Assembly (NCBI GenBank): GCA_040510375.1
Contig: JBEVJC010000030.1
Coordinates: 1 to 64,000, forward strand
Source: JBEVJC01 sp040510375
GTDB taxonomy: Bacteria > Bacteroidota > Bacteroidia > Chitinophagales > Chitinophagaceae
Length of the DNA stretch: 64,000 nt
Reading direction: 5' to 3'
Part shown: piece after piece, positions 25,988-34,869 of the stretch
Position numbering within the stretch: position 1 is the first letter of the stretch
Layout of the letters: every line of letters starts with the position of its first letter
Position numbers and translations under genes: made by a program
The notes under the pieces: model-generated
Told to the model about the DNA's origin: nothing
The model's database searches: none
Seen by the model: the letters and a program-made list of their open reading frames with translations, nothing else

Positions 25988-26593
25988 TTGAAAATAAATC
26001 TACATAAGATATTTCCCTTAATTGTTCCGTCTAGCTACTATGTAAGAGGAACATGGGACCTGCCACACTTCCCTTTCCTGGAAGCAGAATTCATATTAAC
26101 GTGGATTACTTTTGATGAAGGCAGTTCAATGTTGTATCTCACACGCGAGCAGTATCAAAATCTCGAAGTCAATAATGCCGGATGGCAACAGAATGCCTTT
26201 GAGAATCTAAGACTTTCGATAAATGACGAAGAAAACTTTTTCTCTCAATACAAAAAGAACAGTGACGGACGGCTTTTATTTTTAGCCTTTATTAATTCTG
26301 ATGGCATCGGCTCAAGCAGGATAATGTTTGCTAAAGAATTGACAAAAGCATTTCCCCATGGTTATTACATTGCATTTCCCGATCGAAGTTGCGGTTTGGT
26401 AATTGGAAACGATATAAGACCTGATGAACTTACTGATATTAAGAAAACCGTAGAAAAGATGTTCAAAGAAGCTACAACTGCAATGTCAAATAAACTGTTC
26501 TCACCAGAAAGTTTTAAATTGCCAATAGAATGGGTCACACCCATTAATCCTGAATTGTCAGACTTATTAGCGGAAGAAATTATTAAACTCTGA
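25988..26593 (+). CDS. hypothetical protein, 201 aa
   Basis: A soluble mixed alpha/beta protein with no signal peptide. Features include DLPHFPFLEAEFILTW near residue 24, a LLFLAFINSDGIGSSRIMF strand-turn segment, and HGYYIAFPDRSCGLVIG. The start is TTG 25988; ATG codons downstream are less plausible because sequence before them looks conserved in style. Not recognised by family. It lies 64 bases upstream of another unknown gene on the same strand, so they may form an immunity-type operon. Confidence 0.55.
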   Translation: MKINLHKIFPLIVPSSYYVRGTWDLPHFPFLEAEFILTWITFDEGSSMLYLTREQYQNLEVNNAGWQQNAFENLRLSINDEENFFSQYKKNSDGRLLFLAFINSDGIGSSRIMFAKELTKAFPHGYYIAFPDRSCGLVIGNDIRPDELTDIKKTVEKMFKEATTAMSNKLFSPESFKLPIEWVTPINPELSDLLAEEIIKL

Positions 26594-26657
26594 GCTAATT
26601 GTGTTGCTGGTGTTTCCAGATGGCTTGAAGCAACGTAAAATATAAACAACAGGTTTC

Positions 26658-27338
26658 ATGACAGATTTTGACGATATAAAACTTGAAAATTATGAGGGTG
26701 AAGATATTTCCGATGTCATAGGAAAACTGGAAAAGTCTTTCGAGCTCAAGTTCAGTAAAACTGCCTTTGCAGAGGCCAGGACCTTTGGTGATATTTGTGA
26801 TATTGTAGGGTTACATATCAACCACATTCACAAAGATGGCTGCACAAAACAACAAGCATTTTATAAGATCAGGAAAGCCATTGCAGAAACACAGCTTATT
26901 GACGAAAAGCAAATCAGCCTCGCCAGCAACCTGGTTGAATTGTTCCCATGGCATAACCGAAGACAAAAAAGTAAAGAATTTCGAAATCGGTTAGGAATTA
27001 AAGTAAGCATCTTGACATACCCAGGCTGGTTGTCGTTACTTTTTGGAATAGGATCTCTTTTATCATTAGGAGCCTTCTTCATTGACTGGAAAATTGCTGT
27101 TGCTGGAATAATTTTCTTTGCTTCAGCTTTTAGAATTGCAGATTGGCTAGGGAAGGATCTGGAACTTCAAACTGTCCGTCAATTGGTCGAAAAAGTAACA
27201 AGGGAGCATTACGTTGCCATCAGACGAACAAAACATACTGTTAACCGAAAAGAGATATTGGATACGATAAAAGATGCCTTTAGCAACGACCTTGCAATCG
27301 ACTGGGTACATTTAACAAGGGAGGCTTCGTTAGGGTGA
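26658..27338 (+). CDS. membrane protein with acyl-carrier-like N-terminal helices, 226 aa
   Basis: Residues 1-80 are helical (EDISDVIGKLEKSFEL, CTKQQAFYKIRKAI) and resemble the acyl-carrier-like modules seen in small Bacteroidota proteins next to toxin or immunity genes. Residues about 118-160 hold two membrane helices (LSLLFGIGSLLSLGAFFI and VAGIIFFASAF), and the C-terminus is a cytosolic helical tail. No phosphopantetheine serine motif is evident. Function unknown; the context suggests accessory or immunity roles. Confidence 0.6.
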   Translation: MTDFDDIKLENYEGEDISDVIGKLEKSFELKFSKTAFAEARTFGDICDIVGLHINHIHKDGCTKQQAFYKIRKAIAETQLIDEKQISLASNLVELFPWHNRRQKSKEFRNRLGIKVSILTYPGWLSLLFGIGSLLSLGAFFIDWKIAVAGIIFFASAFRIADWLGKDLELQTVRQLVEKVTREHYVAIRRTKHTVNRKEILDTIKDAFSNDLAIDWVHLTREASLG

Positions 27339-27393
27339 GAAAGACCTGCATCGGTGTACTGCTGGCGTTTTTAGGTTATAATAAGAAACAAGT

Positions 27394-28152
27394 CTATAAA
27401 GTTATAATCTTATCCAAGCTAAAATTTATATTTTCCTCATTTCTAACATATCCCAGCTGATTGGTTAGCAAGATTGTATTCCCAATACTGAAATCCGGTG
27501 TGTTGCTGTGGTGATGCCCATAAATCCAATAATCAATGTTTGAAGATTCAATGAGAGGAAATAATTCAACCGCAAAAGCCTCGTTTAAAATACTCCCTTT
27601 GTGCTGCGAAGGGAAATTCATAAAAGTGGGTACGTGGTGAGTAGTCACTACTGTCTTACCTCTATAATCTTGACCCAATTCCTTCTGTATAAAATCCAGG
27701 CTATCTGAATGCAATTGATTAAAGTTAGAAGCAGATAAAAAATGATCCTTGAATTTGATAACCTGGAAGTCGCTTATGCTGCGCTCGATCTGCCATTCAT
27801 TGGCAGGGCTGATCTTGGACCATAAAGTAGAAAAAATAAGCTTTACATCATTGTGTTGAAAAGAGATATTATTCACCAGGAATATATTCTCCCTTATTTT
27901 TTCATTGATTGTTCCCGATCGTTCGGATGCATCGGAATAATAATACTCATGATTACCAGGAAGCCAATAAGTCAGTTTGAAATTGTCTGAAATATAATCA
28001 AAGAAATTTTTTCGCTTGCCAATCTCAGTAAAAGTGACAATATCACCTGCCAATATCAAAATTTCACCCTTAGGTTGTAGAGGATGTTGATTCAGAAATT
28101 GTTTGTTTTCCCTGAACTCCAAATGCAGATCGGAACAGTATTGTAAAAGCAT
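27394..28152 (-). CDS. metallophosphoesterase, 252 aa
   Basis: All calcineurin-like phosphoesterase motifs are readable in order: SDLHLE near residue 7, LAGDIV, GNHEYYY, TTHHVPT and YGHHHSN. These bind two metal ions and cleave phosphoesters. There is no signal peptide, so it acts in the cytosol. The substrate is unknown; relatives cut nucleotides or nucleic acid. It lies 6 bases downstream of the decayed AbiEii remnant on the same strand, so it may be transcribed from the AbiE promoter. Confidence 0.85.
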   Translation of the reverse strand: MLLQYCSDLHLEFRENKQFLNQHPLQPKGEILILAGDIVTFTEIGKRKNFFDYISDNFKLTYWLPGNHEYYYSDASERSGTINEKIRENIFLVNNISFQHNDVKLIFSTLWSKISPANEWQIERSISDFQVIKFKDHFLSASNFNQLHSDSLDFIQKELGQDYRGKTVVTTHHVPTFMNFPSQHKGSILNEAFAVELFPLIESSNIDYWIYGHHHSNTPDFSIGNTILLTNQLGYVRNEENINFSLDKIITL

Positions 28153-28158
28153 AACGAT

Positions 28159-28400
28159 CTATATTTTCCGAAAATGTTTGTTGAATTCTCTCACCACCAA
28201 ATCAAACTCCGGTAAGTCCTTTATCTGGCTGGCAAGTGATCCCTGTCAGCGGCCTTTAAATCCATTCAATTTTGATTCAACTTTTTCTTTAAAGGCAGCG
28301 GGCGTATGACCTTTATTCTAAGGATATAATCCTTTTCAATCTGTATGTCCCGCACACCTGATTGATGAGCATATTGTTTTATTTCTGCTGGTTTGATCAT
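28159..28400 (-). pseudogene. AbiEii toxin remnant with internal deletion
   Basis: ATG 28400 overlaps the stop of AbiEi (ATGA), the usual AbiE arrangement. The first 30 codons (MIKPAEIKQYAHQSG, RDIQIEKDY) match the AbiEii N-terminus. Sequence then jumps to a different frame encoding FKEKVESKLNGF, an in-frame stop, and LPEFDLVVREFNKHF, which match the C-terminus. About 200 residues holding the nucleotidyltransferase active site are gone, so there is no functional toxin. Confidence 0.75.
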
Positions 28401-29218
28401 GTAAGTATGGAAGATTGAATAGTTTCTGAATCTATATTTTGCTGGATGCTCCAGCGGCTGAGTCTTTTACCTGTATTTGGCATTTCTGTATCCAATTGTA
28501 TATAACTATTGCTTTTTAGCTTTTGCAACTTGTCAATGATCGGGTTTTCGATCTTTAAAAGTTCCAATAAAAATCCCAGTCGTTTTATTACAGCCTGCGA
28601 ATCGAATTGCTTGCAATATTCCAATAGCCTGTCATAGTTGATAGATTGTTTTGCTATATACAAAGCTTTTCCAGTTTCCACAATTCCACCGGCATGTTCA
28701 GGTTTGTACAGGCAGTCAACGAATGTCTTTTCGAGATCGGAGCACAATACCTTATGGAAAGAGTCAACCCATATTTTTTTTGCTCCAAAAAAATGTTTCT
28801 GATTATGGTAAATGAAGCGAAAATTAGTATCCTTTACTTTAATAGTAGCTGGCCTGATCTGGCGATCAGTAACAACTAATTCATTAAGGGCAGGCTGCGT
28901 GGTTAGATTGTGCAGCTGTAGGGCCGAATAATAGCCAATATAATGATTGGTGCCCTTAGCCAGGCATTCGGCCAGCAAATGCCAGTCGGGCATAAATGTC
29001 ACCGGATCCTGTTCAAAGGGGATGATATAATATAGCCCTTGCTTCACTCACATCAGCAATCCCCGTTTGGTCATATCGCTGAGCAATTCCCAGACTGCGT
29101 TTTCAGATTTGCCCCCCAGGACTTTTTTCGCTTCGGTTATATCAAAACATGGCCTGTTCAGATCAATAAAATGCTGAAGAAGTGTACTGGACTGGAATGA
29201 AATATTTTTATGTTTCAT
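28397..29218 (-). pseudogene. AbiEi antitoxin, interrupted by an in-frame TGA
   Basis: AbiEi neutralises AbiEii and represses its own operon. ATG 29218 starts a winged-helix domain (FDITEAKKVLGGKSENAVWE) ending TKRGLLM, then TGA at 29050-29048. The same frame continues with KQGLYYIIPFEQDP and the AbiEi C-terminal domain (FGAKKIWVDS, DLEKTFVDCLYKP). Without the stop the protein would be about 273 residues. A GTG immediately after the TGA could start a truncated product lacking the DNA-binding domain. The two operators upstream remain intact. Confidence 0.8.
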
Positions 29219-29226
29219 AGCTGTTA

Positions 29227-29245
29227 ACTCAGGTTTGACCTGAGT
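29227..29245. promoter_or_regulatory. palindromic operator 1 upstream of abiEi
   Basis: ACTCAGGTTTGACCTGAGT is a near-perfect 19-bp palindrome 9 bases upstream of the AbiEi start codon. The same palindrome recurs at 29310-29328. AbiEi proteins are known to bind paired inverted repeats in their promoter and repress it, so this is the probable proximal autoregulatory site. Confidence 0.75.
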
Positions 29246-29309
29246 AATTGACTACAAGATAGCAATTTTTTGCTTTTCAGCTTGAGATAATTATGTTTCA
29301 TAGCTGCTA

Positions 29310-29328
29310 ACTCAGGTTAAACCTGAGT
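29310..29328. promoter_or_regulatory. palindromic operator 2 upstream of abiEi
   Basis: ACTCAGGTTAAACCTGAGT, 83 bases from the first site centre to centre. Both sites lie in a longer direct duplication (TTATGTTTCATAGCTG followed by the palindrome), so the two operators arose by local duplication that also copied the start-codon region. The 83-bp spacing is close to eight helical turns. Confidence 0.7.
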
Positions 29329-29460
29329 ATTTAGTTACAAAACATAACAAACTGCCGTTGAAAATGAGCATTCTATGATGTCTTGTAACGAAATAGGGGC
29401 AATTTTGGCCATTTTATGTCACAGAATTAGGGCAATTCACCCGGAAGCCTCCAGAATTGT

Positions 29461-29514
29461 AATGTTCGCTATAACAAACTATCTCCGCATAAAATGTCCA
29501 TTATAGCGAACATT
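29461..29514. repeat. perfect 14-bp inverted repeat at the 3' end of the integrase
   Basis: AATGTTCGCTATAA at 29461-29474 pairs exactly with TTATAGCGAACATT at 29501-29514, with a 26-base spacer. The right arm encodes the last residues of the broken integrase (minus strand). There is no T-run, so a simple terminator is unlikely; an integrase accessory site or a remnant element end are options. Confidence 0.5.
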
Positions 29515-30838
29515 ACCACTTTGACCAACCGGCTGCGCCACTGTGATCAATTCTCTTTCCTTCCCGATCTTTTCAATCTGAAAGGCTGCCTGGTCAGGCG
29601 TTACTTTAATATACCGGTAAAAATCCTTCAGGCTTCTATGACCGCTGATTTTCATGATCAATTCAACGGGCGTTCCTGCTAAAAACTCATTGGTGCAAAA
29701 TGATCTTCGACAGGAATGCGACGTGATCCATTTATATTTTGGCTTTATTTCCTCAATATCCCTGTTACCTTTTTTATAAGAGAACTTGATTGATTCATTT
29801 ATCTCCGCAATCTCACATACCCTTTTGATATCATCATTAAAGCCGGCATTTGATGTTTTGGGTATTTGGGCTTTGAATTTAGTTATAAGTATATCATGTG
29901 CTATGGCCGCAGCGGTATCACCACCTAATGATCCGATTTCTGTTGTTTGATATGCAATTTTCCATTCCTGATATCTTCTGGTTTAATACTGCTGAAATCA
30001 GAAAATCGTAGTCCGGTGATGCAACCCAACACCAAAAGATCTCTTGCCATTTCAAGTTTCGGGTTTAACGACAGATCAAGGTTGCGGATCGTCTCGATTT
30101 CATACATGCTGAGATAAGTGGCATCGGAGATTTCTTCCACTACTTTGTATTCTGTCAGGTTGATCGGTGGAATGATCTTGCGGCGTATCCTGTCTTTGAG
30201 AAACAGTCGTAAATGTTTTACTGCTTTACCAAGGGTATTTCTTTTTAACACCTTTATTTTCGTTTTTGTAAAGCGGTAAGAAACATAATCGAAGGTCATG
30301 AAATCAACGAACTCATGATAGAAGTCCACATCGAAGGACTTAAAAGATATTTTTCTACCCCTTAATTTTTCAAATGCTTGCAGGTATCTTTTTACTTCCA
30401 TATAAATATTCACCGTTGCAGGTGCAATCCTTCTTTTCTTCGATTCGATATACTCATCGAACTGATCAAATACATCCGGCTCCCTGTTTTTTCCTTTCGT
30501 TGTTCCAGTGTAGCAATGTCGATGTCAAGTGAAAAGTTCTTTTTTAGAAAGGACATTGGATTTTCTCTTGTGTTCTTCAAACGGAAGCTCAGCAAATCTT
30601 CTACCAGCCGTATCATTTTCTGCAAGTGTTCATTCAACTCAGCAGCGATCCCGTACTCTGGCGGAAGATCCCCAAAGACTTTTAATAATTTCCTGTTCCA
30701 GTATTCAGGAGGAATGGCGATTTGTGTATCAACCAGAGTGCGCTGGTTAGAACCCATACAATACTGAATGAAGACCAGGCTGGTCCCATTTCTTCTTTTC
30801 CAGTCTTTCTTGCAGACCGGTTTGAGTGCATATATCAT
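29479..30838 (-). pseudogene. third tyrosine recombinase (phage-type integrase), two frameshifts
   Basis: ATG 30838 begins an arm-binding domain (KKDWKRRNGTSLVFIQYC, LPPEYGIAAEL). After a frameshift near 30485 the SAM-like core-binding domain follows (EPDVFDQFDEYIES, VKRYLQAFEKLRG), then the first catalytic arginine box ITGLRFSDF. A second frameshift near 29930 leads to the HSCRRSF box and GHRSLKDFYRYIK with the histidine and the tyrosine nucleophile, ending at 29479. Whole length would be about 450 residues. All catalytic residues exist but in three frames. It lies 165 bases from the third att-like core, pointing away from it. Confidence 0.88.
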
Positions 30839-30849
30839 GTCTTGACGTT

Positions 30850-30871
30850 TTTACTCTATCGTTTACTCTAT
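30850..30871 (-). promoter_or_regulatory. tandem 12-bp-period motif upstream of the third integrase
   Basis: TTTACTCTAT occurs at 30850-30859 and 30862-30871; on the minus strand this reads ATAGAGTAAA twice with a 12-bp period, 12 bases upstream of the integrase start codon. It resembles the ATCGACTAAA tandem at the second integrase and in the ~140-bp repeats (8 of 10 positions, same period). Likely an integrase arm site or operator. Confidence 0.5.
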
Positions 30872-31002
30872 GTCGGGCCTATCAAGTCATGTGAAGATAA
30901 ATCGGCACCCAATCAGTATGAATCATCTAATTGGTTAAAATTCAATGCCTGTGTAAGGATCTGTGAAATGATGGAAAGATGTAAAAAGAAGCCAGTTCCG
31001 CC

Positions 31003-31013
31003 GTCCGGTCCGC
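31003..31013. repeat. third GTCCGGTCCGC core (candidate attachment core)
   Basis: The 11-bp core is identical to those at 2527-2537 and 12410-12420 and is preceded by CCGCC, as the first is by CTGCC. It lies close to the third integrase and is again followed by a terminator. It probably marks the right edge of the second accessory block. Confidence 0.6.
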
Positions 31014-31022
31014 TGAAAATTA

Positions 31023-31050
31023 GTCCCCTTCGATTGAAGGGGATTTTTGT
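31023..31050. terminator. rho-independent terminator after the third core
   Basis: The stem TCCCCTTC / GAAGGGGA with a GATT loop is followed by TTTTTG. It starts 10 bases after the core. As with the other two cores, the stem sequence is specific to this site. Confidence 0.8.
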
Positions 31051-31291
31051 TTTGGTATGCTAAGGTTTTCCATGGCGAATTACTGAGTTCGGGTAAAAGC
31101 GGATTTGGACACTTTTTAGGGGATAAAATATCTTAAGTCGTTAATGAGCATTCTATGCAGAAATGCACCAGATTGAAAAAATATCAAAATCGGCTGAAAG
31201 CCTTACGGGCAGTACGTATCAACTGTTTTTTGTTGAATATTTCATGGTAGGAATCCGATAAAATTCTTACATTTATGTCATCGGCGGCGGG

Positions 31292-31720
31292 TCATTCGTG
31301 ATCTCCCAACGACAAAGACCTGAAAAGGACCTTTACGGGGTCCTTTTCGCTATTTAATGATCTTGTAAATATTCTTTCCAAGAATTCCTGCTTGGTAAGT
31401 CGGTAGAACCGGTTCCTGTAAAACAAGAGTAATTCCTTCATCTTCGATTTTCCGGTAACACCACTTCGCATCCCATCTACCAGTATCCTCACTTCGATAT
31501 CTGACACGATATCGATAACAATCCTGGTTGCTTGTTCCAACCCTCCATGGATGCGCTTAGCAATAGTATCCGGGTTCTTGCTGTTGCAGATATACTGCTT
31601 CTATCAGTGCTTCCAGCTTTGCCGCATCAGGCAAGGCTGAAAAAATAGGTTTGCTGTTATGCTGGCTGACGAATAAATCCTCGACTTTTTGTTCGTTATC
31701 ACCACGCGATCACCAGTGGT
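31292..31720 (-). pseudogene. decayed gene of unknown family
   Basis: The frame 31292-31540 encodes a helical basic segment (VSDIEVRILVDGMRSG, KMKELLLFYRNRFYRLTKQ). Just upstream the same frame stays protein-like (NPDTIAKRIHGG), while a second frame further upstream (DLFVSQHNSKPIFSALPDA, KLEALIEAVYLQQQ) looks like the earlier part of the same protein, implying a frameshift near 31590. I do not recognise the family. The remaining gap to 31893 shows no gene. Confidence 0.35.
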
Positions 31721-31893
31721 TCGTTCAGACGTGATTCTATTCGGCTTTAGTTCTTATCTTCAGGTTCAGTACTACGATAGGCTTCGGTTCCAGGTTGGAT
31801 GTTATAAATCCAAGCCCAGAGCCAATCCTTTTGAAACACTATAAAAATCGCTTTCTTTAAAAGCGCCCGGATATCAAAACCAGAAACAAACGA

Positions 31894-33144
31894 ATGCAAA
31901 AGACCAATACTTCCTTCGCAATAATTTTAATAACATCATTGTTTTTCCTTTGGGGTTTTGCGCTCAACTTGAATCCTATTTTGATTCCACACCTGAAAAA
32001 GGCCTGCCAGCTTACAGATACTCAGTCGGCCTTTATTGACTCAGCTTCATATATTGCCTATTTTTTAGTTGCCATCCCGGCCGGGCTTTTTATGAAACGC
32101 TTTGGATACAAAGGCGGCATCATTGTCGGGCTTTGCCTGTTTGCGATCGGTGCATTCCTTTTTTATCCGGCTGCAGAAACCCGCGATTATGCATTCTTCC
32201 TGACCGCTTTATTTATTATCGCCTGTGGACTAACCTTTCTCGAAACTGCTGCCAACCCCTATATCACTGTGCTGGGAAATGAGGAGGGCGCAACCCGACG
32301 GATAAATTTTGCACAATCGTTTAATGGACTGGCTGCAACGCTTGCACCGCTGATTGGTGGTCAGTTTATTCTTTCAGGTACAGTATTAACCAATGACGAA
32401 CTGGCCGCAATGGCTCCCGGCGACCTGAACGCCTACCTGAACAGTGAAGCATCGGCGGTAAAAATTCCATTCCTTGTAATCGGTTTGGTGGTTTTATTGG
32501 TCGCCCTCATGCTTTGGCGAACACCTTTGCCGGAAATTGAAGAACAGGATGACGAAAGAATAATTCGGGGTTCCCTGCTAAAAGAAAAAAACCTTATGCT
32601 GGGGGTTATTGCCCAGTTCTTCTATGTTGGCGCACAGGTATGCGTAAGCAGCTTTTTTATCCGCTTTGCAGGTCAGGTGGCAGGCATAGAAGAGAAAGCT
32701 GCTTCTGTATTCCTTTCAATAGCGCTGTTTGGTTTTATGGCAGGGAGGTTTATAGGTACTTTCCTGATGAAGTATATATCACCCTCAGGATTGCTGGCTT
32801 TTTACAGCATCATGAATGTACTTTTACTGGTCCTGGCAGTTCTGCTCCATGGCAAATTTTCGGTATACGCATTAATGGGTGTCGAGTTCTTTATGTCGAT
32901 CATGTTCCCGACCATTTTCTCCCTCAGCATTCGGGGACTCGCATCAAGAACAAAGGAAGGCTCGTCTTATGTAATTATGTCGATCGTTGGTGGTGCCATT
33001 TTCCCGGTCATCATGGGAAAGATTTCAGACCTTAGTAATATTCAGATAGCATACCTGGTGCCGGCCAGCTGTTTTATCGTTATATTTTACTTTGCATTAA
33101 AGAACATCAATGTTAAATATATAAGCCGTGCTGCTACTCATTAA
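31894..33144 (+). CDS. fucP: L-fucose:H+ symporter-like MFS permease
   Basis: A 416-residue major-facilitator permease with twelve predicted membrane helices. It shows FucP/GluP-family features: SLFFLWGFALNLNPILIPHLKKA near the N-terminus, FIDSASYIAYF, and LTFLETAANPYI in helix 4-5. It would import L-fucose (or a related sugar) with protons across the inner membrane. It starts a four-gene same-strand run with 17-, 19- and 60-base gaps to fuconolactonase-like and dehydrogenase genes, which supports the substrate. Confidence 0.85.
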   Translation: MQKTNTSFAIILITSLFFLWGFALNLNPILIPHLKKACQLTDTQSAFIDSASYIAYFLVAIPAGLFMKRFGYKGGIIVGLCLFAIGAFLFYPAAETRDYAFFLTALFIIACGLTFLETAANPYITVLGNEEGATRRINFAQSFNGLAATLAPLIGGQFILSGTVLTNDELAAMAPGDLNAYLNSEASAVKIPFLVIGLVVLLVALMLWRTPLPEIEEQDDERIIRGSLLKEKNLMLGVIAQFFYVGAQVCVSSFFIRFAGQVAGIEEKAASVFLSIALFGFMAGRFIGTFLMKYISPSGLLAFYSIMNVLLLVLAVLLHGKFSVYALMGVEFFMSIMFPTIFSLSIRGLASRTKEGSSYVIMSIVGGAIFPVIMGKISDLSNIQIAYLVPASCFIVIFYFALKNINVKYISRAATH

Positions 33145-33161
33145 ACAACGCCTGAAAGCAT

Positions 33162-34001
33162 ATGCGGATCATTGACACACACCAGCACTTCTGGAAATTT
33201 GATCCTGTCCGTGACAATTGGATCACAGATAAGATGCACGTTATTCAGCGCGACTTCATGCCTGCGGACCTGTTACCGGTTTTGCAGGAAAACGGCGTAA
33301 GCAGTTGCATTACCGTGCAGTCGAACCAGTCGAAAGCAGAGAATGAATTTCAGCTCGCCAATGCCTCAGAAAATAATTTCATAGCAGGAGTTGTAGGCTG
33401 GGTCGACCTGCAGTCCGCCGATATTGAAGAACAACTGAACGAGCTTAGCAGTTTTAAAAAAATGAAAGGGTTCCGTCACGTACTGCAGGGCGAAAGGCAA
33501 CGTGATTTTATGTTGCGCAGCGAATTCAAAAAGGGCATTGCGCTGCTAAACAAATTCAATTTCACATACGATATTCTGGTGTTCACGGACCAGCTGAAAT
33601 ACACAACGGAATTTGTAAGCCAATTTCCTGACCAGCGCTTTGTAATTGATCACCTGGCTAAACCAGATATTAAAAACGGTGACTCGGACAACTGGAAGAA
33701 AGATATTGTTGAACTGGCAAAGTATGAAAACGTTTACTGCAAAATTTCAGGGATGATAACGGAAGCAGATTGGGAAAGCTGGTCGTATAAAGATTTGGTT
33801 CCATACTTAGACATAATCGTACAATCTTTTGGAACCAATCGTATTATGTTCGGTTCTGATTGGCCTGTATGCCTGGTTGCAGGAACACACCAGCAGGTAT
33901 TGGGTGTTGTACAAAGGTATTTTTCAACCTTCAGCCGCATGGAACAGGAACTTTTCTTTTCAGGCAACGCTATCAGGTTTTATAACCTTGTTGAACATTG
34001 A
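33162..34001 (+). CDS. amidohydrolase, L-fuconolactone hydrolase-like, 279 aa
   Basis: A cytosolic amidohydrolase of the TIM-barrel amidohydrolase-2 family: DTHQHFWKFDP at residue 4 (HxH metal ligands), GVVGWVDLQ, GFRHVLQGE, VIDHLAKP and the C-terminal GSDWPVC aspartate. Relatives open L-fucono- or rhamnono-lactone, the second step of the non-phosphorylating fucose pathway. The position between the permease and two dehydrogenases supports fuconolactone as substrate. Confidence 0.85.
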   Translation: MRIIDTHQHFWKFDPVRDNWITDKMHVIQRDFMPADLLPVLQENGVSSCITVQSNQSKAENEFQLANASENNFIAGVVGWVDLQSADIEEQLNELSSFKKMKGFRHVLQGERQRDFMLRSEFKKGIALLNKFNFTYDILVFTDQLKYTTEFVSQFPDQRFVIDHLAKPDIKNGDSDNWKKDIVELAKYENVYCKISGMITEADWESWSYKDLVPYLDIIVQSFGTNRIMFGSDWPVCLVAGTHQQVLGVVQRYFSTFSRMEQELFFSGNAIRFYNLVEH

Positions 34002-34020
34002 ACACATAAAAAATGAAAAT

Positions 34021-34809
34021 ATGGATCTGCAATTAAAGGACAAGATTATAATTGTAACGGGGGGCGCAAAAGGAATTGGTGAAGGAATTGTAAGAGTATT
34101 GGCTGCAGAAGGCGCGGTTCCAATTATTGCGGGCCGTAGTGAATCAGATAACCAGACACTGGTCACCGAAATTATAAAATCGGGCGGAAGCAGCTTTTCG
34201 GTAGAGGCTGAATTAACAAAGCCTGAGGAATGCGAGAAGGCAGTAAATGCGGTATTAAAGAAATTTGGCAGGATCGACGGACTCGTTAACAATGCGGGGG
34301 TGAACGATGGGGTGGGTCTGGAAAATGGGGATTACGAAAGTTTTATGAGTTCACTCCATAAAAATGTGGTTCATTACTATATGATGGCACACTATGCTTT
34401 GCCTTCACTTAAAGAAACAAAAGGTTCGATTGTTAATATCGGATCGAAGACCGCGGAAACCGGTCAGGGAAATACTTCCGCTTATGCAGCTGCAAATGGA
34501 GGCCGCAATGCGCTCACGCGCGAGTGGGCTGTTGAACTGTTGCGGTATGGAATCCGCGTTAATTCCGTTATAGTCGCGGAATGCTGGACACCACTTTATT
34601 CTAGGTGGATTGAAACATTGCCCGATCCAAAACAGAAACTTGCCGAAATAAAGTCTAAGATACCCCTGGGCAACAGGATGACAGCCGCTGAAGAGATTGC
34701 AAATGCCGTAGTTTTTTTATTATCGGCCCGATCAAGTCACACAACCGGTCAGTTAATTCATGTAGACGGAGGTTATGTTCACCTCGACAGGGCATTGGCA
34801 AAGGCATAA
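34021..34809 (+). CDS. SDR-family dehydrogenase, probable L-fucose pathway, 262 aa
   Basis: The start is ATG 34021, directly followed by DLQLKDKIIIVTGGAKGIGEG, the Rossmann glycine-rich box; the open frame upstream overlaps the preceding gene and is not similar to SDRs. NNAGVN and NIGSKTAETGQGNTSAYAAANGG follow. The catalytic tyrosine is in SAY, but the lysine four residues later is asparagine here. Relatives oxidise L-fucose or 2-keto-3-deoxy-fuconate with NAD(P)+. The C-terminal HVDGGYVHLDRA is typical. Confidence 0.8.
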   Translation: MDLQLKDKIIIVTGGAKGIGEGIVRVLAAEGAVPIIAGRSESDNQTLVTEIIKSGGSSFSVEAELTKPEECEKAVNAVLKKFGRIDGLVNNAGVNDGVGLENGDYESFMSSLHKNVVHYYMMAHYALPSLKETKGSIVNIGSKTAETGQGNTSAYAAANGGRNALTREWAVELLRYGIRVNSVIVAECWTPLYSRWIETLPDPKQKLAEIKSKIPLGNRMTAAEEIANAVVFLLSARSSHTTGQLIHVDGGYVHLDRALAKA

Positions 34810-34869
34810 CTTTAACAAACCGCGAAAGACATTTCGCCCGGTAATATTTATTTGTAAATGTAAATTGAA

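Noticed and set aside
33829..34020. N-terminal 64-residue extension of the fucose SDR
   Set aside because: It overlaps the upstream hydrolase coding sequence out of frame; the Rossmann start is at 34021.
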